18,442 nucleotides of DNA from Sulfuricella sp. (GTDB lineage Bacteria > Pseudomonadota > Gammaproteobacteria > Burkholderiales > Sulfuricellaceae), in the NCBI GenBank assembly GCA_030696235.1, contig JAUYSN010000170.1, positions 1-18,442 on the forward strand. Reading direction: 5' to 3'. Position 1 is the first letter of the stretch; each line of letters opens with the position of its first letter. The position numbers and the translations under genes are program-made. Of this stretch, positions 16,244-18,442 are shown in pieces. Under the pieces are notes generated by a model, which did no database searches, had not been told where the DNA came from, and saw nothing but the letters and a program-made list of their open reading frames with translations.

Positions 16244-16332
16244 GTAGGGCGGATGAGGCCGCAGGCCGTTATCCGCCGGATGGTTGCCGTACTTTTCCAT
16301 CCGGCGGATAACGCTGCGCTCATCCGCCCTAC
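16244..16332. repeat. REP-like 89-bp inverted repeat (GTAGGGCGGAT type)
   Basis: The outer arms GTAGGGCGGATGAG (16244-16257) and its complement (16319-16332) and the inner arms GTTATCCGCCGGATGG (16268-16283) and its complement (16297-16312) are both perfect. Unpaired segments of 10 and 6 bases lie between arms, and a 13-base centre holds the loop. This GTAGGGCGGAT type recalls dispersed non-coding repeats of many proteobacteria. Its terminal GTAG supplies the TAG stop codon of the aldolase gene. No clear target duplication abuts it, although TCAGA occurs near each end (16233-16237 and 16333-16337). Confidence 0.9.
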
Positions 16333-17825
16333 TCAGACTGAAGCGGCGACAGCGCCAGCAATGGCCGGCACATTTCCTGTAACAGCGCATCGCCGCCAAG
16401 CAGCCGATCGATACCGCCGAAGGCGCGCACACCATTAGCTAGTGCCGCTTCCGATTGTCGCAAATCGCCAGGATCACTGACGATCCCCAAAAAGCCGATC
16501 TGGTCGAATAGCGTTTCGACCGCCGCATCTCTATCTAGCCCGATCACCGCCGCGCCCTGGGCAAGTAACGCCGCCACTTCGCTCTGACGAGCCAAGGCAT
16601 CGGCAACCAGCACCACTTGCCCTGCGAGGGGATGGCTACGACGAACTTTTTCTTCGAAGCCCCCATATTCGATCTCGGCGGCGAGCACTTCACGCGGCGG
16701 CAGGGAAGCATAAGCCTCCAGCGCTTCGGCGCGCGACTGGATTTTCATGCTGTGGCGGTAAATCTCGGCTGCCGCGTCGGCGTAGAAGGCCGTGATGCCG
16801 GCAGAAATCAGCCCCCATTCCGGATCGAGCACGATACGCGGTGCGGTGTCGGGCAGGCGCTCTGCCTGCTCGGGTGCATTTTCCGCCAGATAGCGGCGGT
16901 AGGCTGCGGTGAAGGCGGCGACGTCGCGCCCCAGCATCGGCACGCGTTTGGTGAACACCGCGTGCTGCGGAGTGGCCGGGCCGCGCTGGGAGAGCGATTC
17001 CAGGTCGGGGCGGCGGGCGAAAGCCAGGCTCATCAGGTCGGATGAAAGCGTCATCACCAGGGGGAAGCCGGCGGCGTGCGAGATATCGCGGCGCAGGGCG
17101 GCGATGGCCAGCATGTCCTGACTACTGGCGGGCTGCGTGGGTGGAAACCTTAGTGGAATGTCCCAGGCGCCGCGGCTTTTCAGATAGTCCTCGGCGCGAG
17201 TGACCAGGGCTATCATGCGCTCGTAGGACTCGCGTGCACTGTCGCCGAAGGCGAAGATGCCGTGATGCATCAGCACCATGCCGATGGTACTGGCGGTGGC
17301 TTCGCGGCGGAAGACATCGTGGCAGGCTTTCGCCAATTCGAAGCCGGAATGATGGTAGGGCACGATCACCACGGCATCGCCGAAGGCTGCTCGAATGTGA
17401 CGCTCGCCGTGGTCGGTGTTCGCCACTGCCAGTACCGCGTCGGCATGAGTGTGCTCCACCCACTTGAAGGGCAATATGGCGTGGAGGACGGTTTCTATCG
17501 AGGGGCGCGGTGCCTGTGGGTTGGTCAGGGCGGCGCGGAATTGCGCGCCCATTTCCGCGTTGCTCATGGCCTCGCGTTCGATTAGCGGCCGCACCGCCGC
17601 CAGCCGTACCGGAGCAAAATCCTTTTCCGTGACGTGGGCAAGGTCGGCGCCCGAGCCCTTGACGTAAAGGATGTCCTCACCGTTTTCCTGCAGTTTGACT
17701 GAAGTGTTGCCGCCGCCATACATCACCAGCGCCTTCTCGCCGCCGAGCAGGCGCGAGGTGTAAGCGCGCAGGGCGAGCTCGCTTTGGAAGTGTCCGGCTT
17801 CCTCGTCATTCCACAGGCTTTTCAT
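16329..17825 (-). CDS. Class II aldolase with vestigial short-chain-dehydrogenase tail
   Basis: Cytoplasmic metal-dependent aldolase of 498 residues, related to the rhamnulose-phosphate-type bifunctional aldolase/dehydrogenases of about 650-700 residues. The aldolase part shows YTSRLLGGEKALVMYGGGNT, SIETVLHAILPFKWVEHTHAD with zinc ligands H125 and H127, and LMHHGIFAFG with H187/H188. The last 100 residues start like an SDR Rossmann fold (HPLAGQVVLV, then GAAVIGLD), but the glycine motif TGxxxGIG is replaced by ADALARQSEV and the YxxxK site is absent. The frame ends at a TAG within the inverted repeat. With mtnA beside it, the likely substrate is 5-methylthioribulose-1-phosphate or a 5-deoxy analogue, giving DHAP and an aldehyde; this is inference. 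There is no clear ribosome site. Confidence 0.82.
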   Translation of the reverse strand: MKSLWNDEEAGHFQSELALRAYTSRLLGGEKALVMYGGGNTSVKLQENGEDILYVKGSGADLAHVTEKDFAPVRLAAVRPLIEREAMSNAEMGAQFRAALTNPQAPRPSIETVLHAILPFKWVEHTHADAVLAVANTDHGERHIRAAFGDAVVIVPYHHSGFELAKACHDVFRREATASTIGMVLMHHGIFAFGDSARESYERMIALVTRAEDYLKSRGAWDIPLRFPPTQPASSQDMLAIAALRRDISHAAGFPLVMTLSSDLMSLAFARRPDLESLSQRGPATPQHAVFTKRVPMLGRDVAAFTAAYRRYLAENAPEQAERLPDTAPRIVLDPEWGLISAGITAFYADAAAEIYRHSMKIQSRAEALEAYASLPPREVLAAEIEYGGFEEKVRRSHPLAGQVVLVADALARQSEVAALLAQGAAVIGLDRDAAVETLFDQIGFLGIVSDPGDLRQSEAALANGVRAFGGIDRLLGGDALLQEMCRPLLALSPLQSE

Positions 17826-17858
17826 TGGGGCGCGCAGGGTAGTGAAGGCTTTCGCAGC

Positions 17859-17887
17859 ATCTTAAACAAAATTGCGGCATTCGTAAA
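17859..17887 (-). promoter_or_regulatory. Possible promoter of the aldolase-mtnA operon
   Basis: On the minus strand TTTACG (17887-17882), 17 bp, TAAGAT (17864-17859) match sigma-70 at 4/6 each, in an A/T-rich stretch with several T and A runs. The region is shared with the divergent TetR-family gene, whose product could bind here. Confidence 0.35.
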
Positions 17888-17954
17888 AAAACACCGGGCC
17901 AATTTTTTTGATATTGTGCGACCAGCCTGAAATCGAAGCGAATAAAGGGGATTA

Positions 17955-18442
17955 ATGGCTATAATTACGGAAAATGAAATCTGCAAACCGCAGCCGCTGA
18001 TGGCTGAGCCAAAACGCAAGCGCAAATCTGCCGAAGCCCGGCGCAACGACATTGTCGAGGCGGCGATGGAGATCATTCGCCATGAAGGCGTGGCGAAGCT
18101 GACTACACGCGCGCTTTCCAAGGCGGTGGGAATCGCTCAGCCGACGTTGTTCCTGCATTTCGGAGACAAGAGCCACGTGCTGGTGGCGCTGGTGGATGCC
18201 GTCCAGAACCGGCTACAGCAGGGTATAGGCCAGCTTGGGCTGGACAAGCTGACGCCGATCGAACGCTTGCGCGCGGTGATTCGTTTTCACCTCAATTTTA
18301 TTCAGAGCCAGCCGGGCATCCCGCGCCTGCTTTTTTCCGAAGAGCTGCAGTCTGGCGACCCGGTGTTCCGCGAGCGCATGAACCAGCTGGTGATGTCCTT
18401 CCTGCAATTCCTCTCCGGCCAGATCAAGGCGGCGCAGGCGGC
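17955..18442 (+). CDS. TetR/AcrR-family transcriptional regulator, N-terminal part (cut by window edge)
   Basis: DNA-binding repressor type; 162 codons are visible and the frame is open to the window end. After a basic leader (MAEPKRKRKSAEARR) comes the TetR helix-turn-helix: IVEAAMEIIRHEGVAKLTTR, ALSKAVGIAQPTLFLHFGDK at about 53-72, then a ligand-domain start with helices rich in leucine and phenylalanine (HLNFIQSQPGIPRLLFSEEL). The ATG at 17955 follows AAAGGGG at a proper distance. It is divergent from the aldolase gene over 129 bp and could control either that operon or genes downstream beyond the window. Related regulators often head efflux operons, so the aldolase link is not certain. 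Confidence 0.88.
   Translation, partial: MAIITENEICKPQPLMAEPKRKRKSAEARRNDIVEAAMEIIRHEGVAKLTTRALSKAVGIAQPTLFLHFGDKSHVLVALVDAVQNRLQQGIGQLGLDKLTPIERLRAVIRFHLNFIQSQPGIPRLLFSEELQSGDPVFRERMNQLVMSFLQFLSGQIKAAQA

Noticed and set aside
16233..16337. TCAGA at both sides of the REP-like element as a target-site duplication
   Set aside because: The left copy is several bases away from the element end and only five bases match, so it may be chance.

Overview
The window looks like a moderately GC-rich proteobacterial chromosome, most likely a betaproteobacterium. The core order gmk, yicC, then on the other strand a Ser/Thr kinase, a PP2C phosphatase, rph, rdgB and hemW is one I associate with betaproteobacteria such as Nitrosomonadales. 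The sulfur-handling genes (periplasmic rhodanese, YeiH-type exporter, DUF302 protein) would fit a sulfur- or iron-oxidiser relative, but a genus cannot be assigned from the sequence alone. No rRNA, tRNA, CRISPR array or transposase gene was seen.

Layout. (1) 1-2006, minus strand: yicC, a hicA-hicB toxin-antitoxin pair with its own promoter and operator, then gmk running off the left edge. (2) 2084-4923, plus strand: a Ser/Thr kinase and PP2C phosphatase that overlap by 4 bp, an intergenic inverted repeat, then rph. (3) 5073-13327: an accessory block of about 8.4 kb lying between rph and rdgB. It holds a secreted DUF302 protein, an alpha/beta hydrolase with a shrunken peptidoglycan-binding gene, a metallophosphoesterase coupled to a kinase fused to a universal stress (USP) domain, a rhodanese, a long YeiH-family exporter, a 41-residue membrane microprotein, a strong terminator, a USP gene and a membrane-anchored SRPBCC protein. 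The last two overlap each other and then rdgB. (4) 13324-15103: rdgB and hemW, overlapping. (5) 15086-17825, minus strand: a class II aldolase and mtnA, separated by an 89-bp inverted repeat and an orphan second copy of the aldolase's last coding segment. (6) From 17955: a divergent TetR-family regulator cut by the right edge.

How the genes may work together. Two separate kinase/phosphatase modules lie 5 kb apart, and both kinases are non-RD (HLD in the catalytic loop). The second joins a kinase to a USP domain in one chain, with a coupled phosphoesterase upstream. Rhodanese, exporter and microprotein look like a compact sulfur-compound export unit with a good promoter, a palindromic upstream site and a terminator. 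mtnA next to a class II aldolase suggests a methionine-salvage or 5-methylthioribose branch through aldol cleavage. The aldolase carries a vestigial Rossmann tail and ends at a stop codon supplied by the inverted repeat.

The strongest candidates for something undescribed are the microprotein/exporter/rhodanese unit, the phosphoesterase plus kinase-USP pair, and the repeat-associated rearrangement at the end of the aldolase gene.
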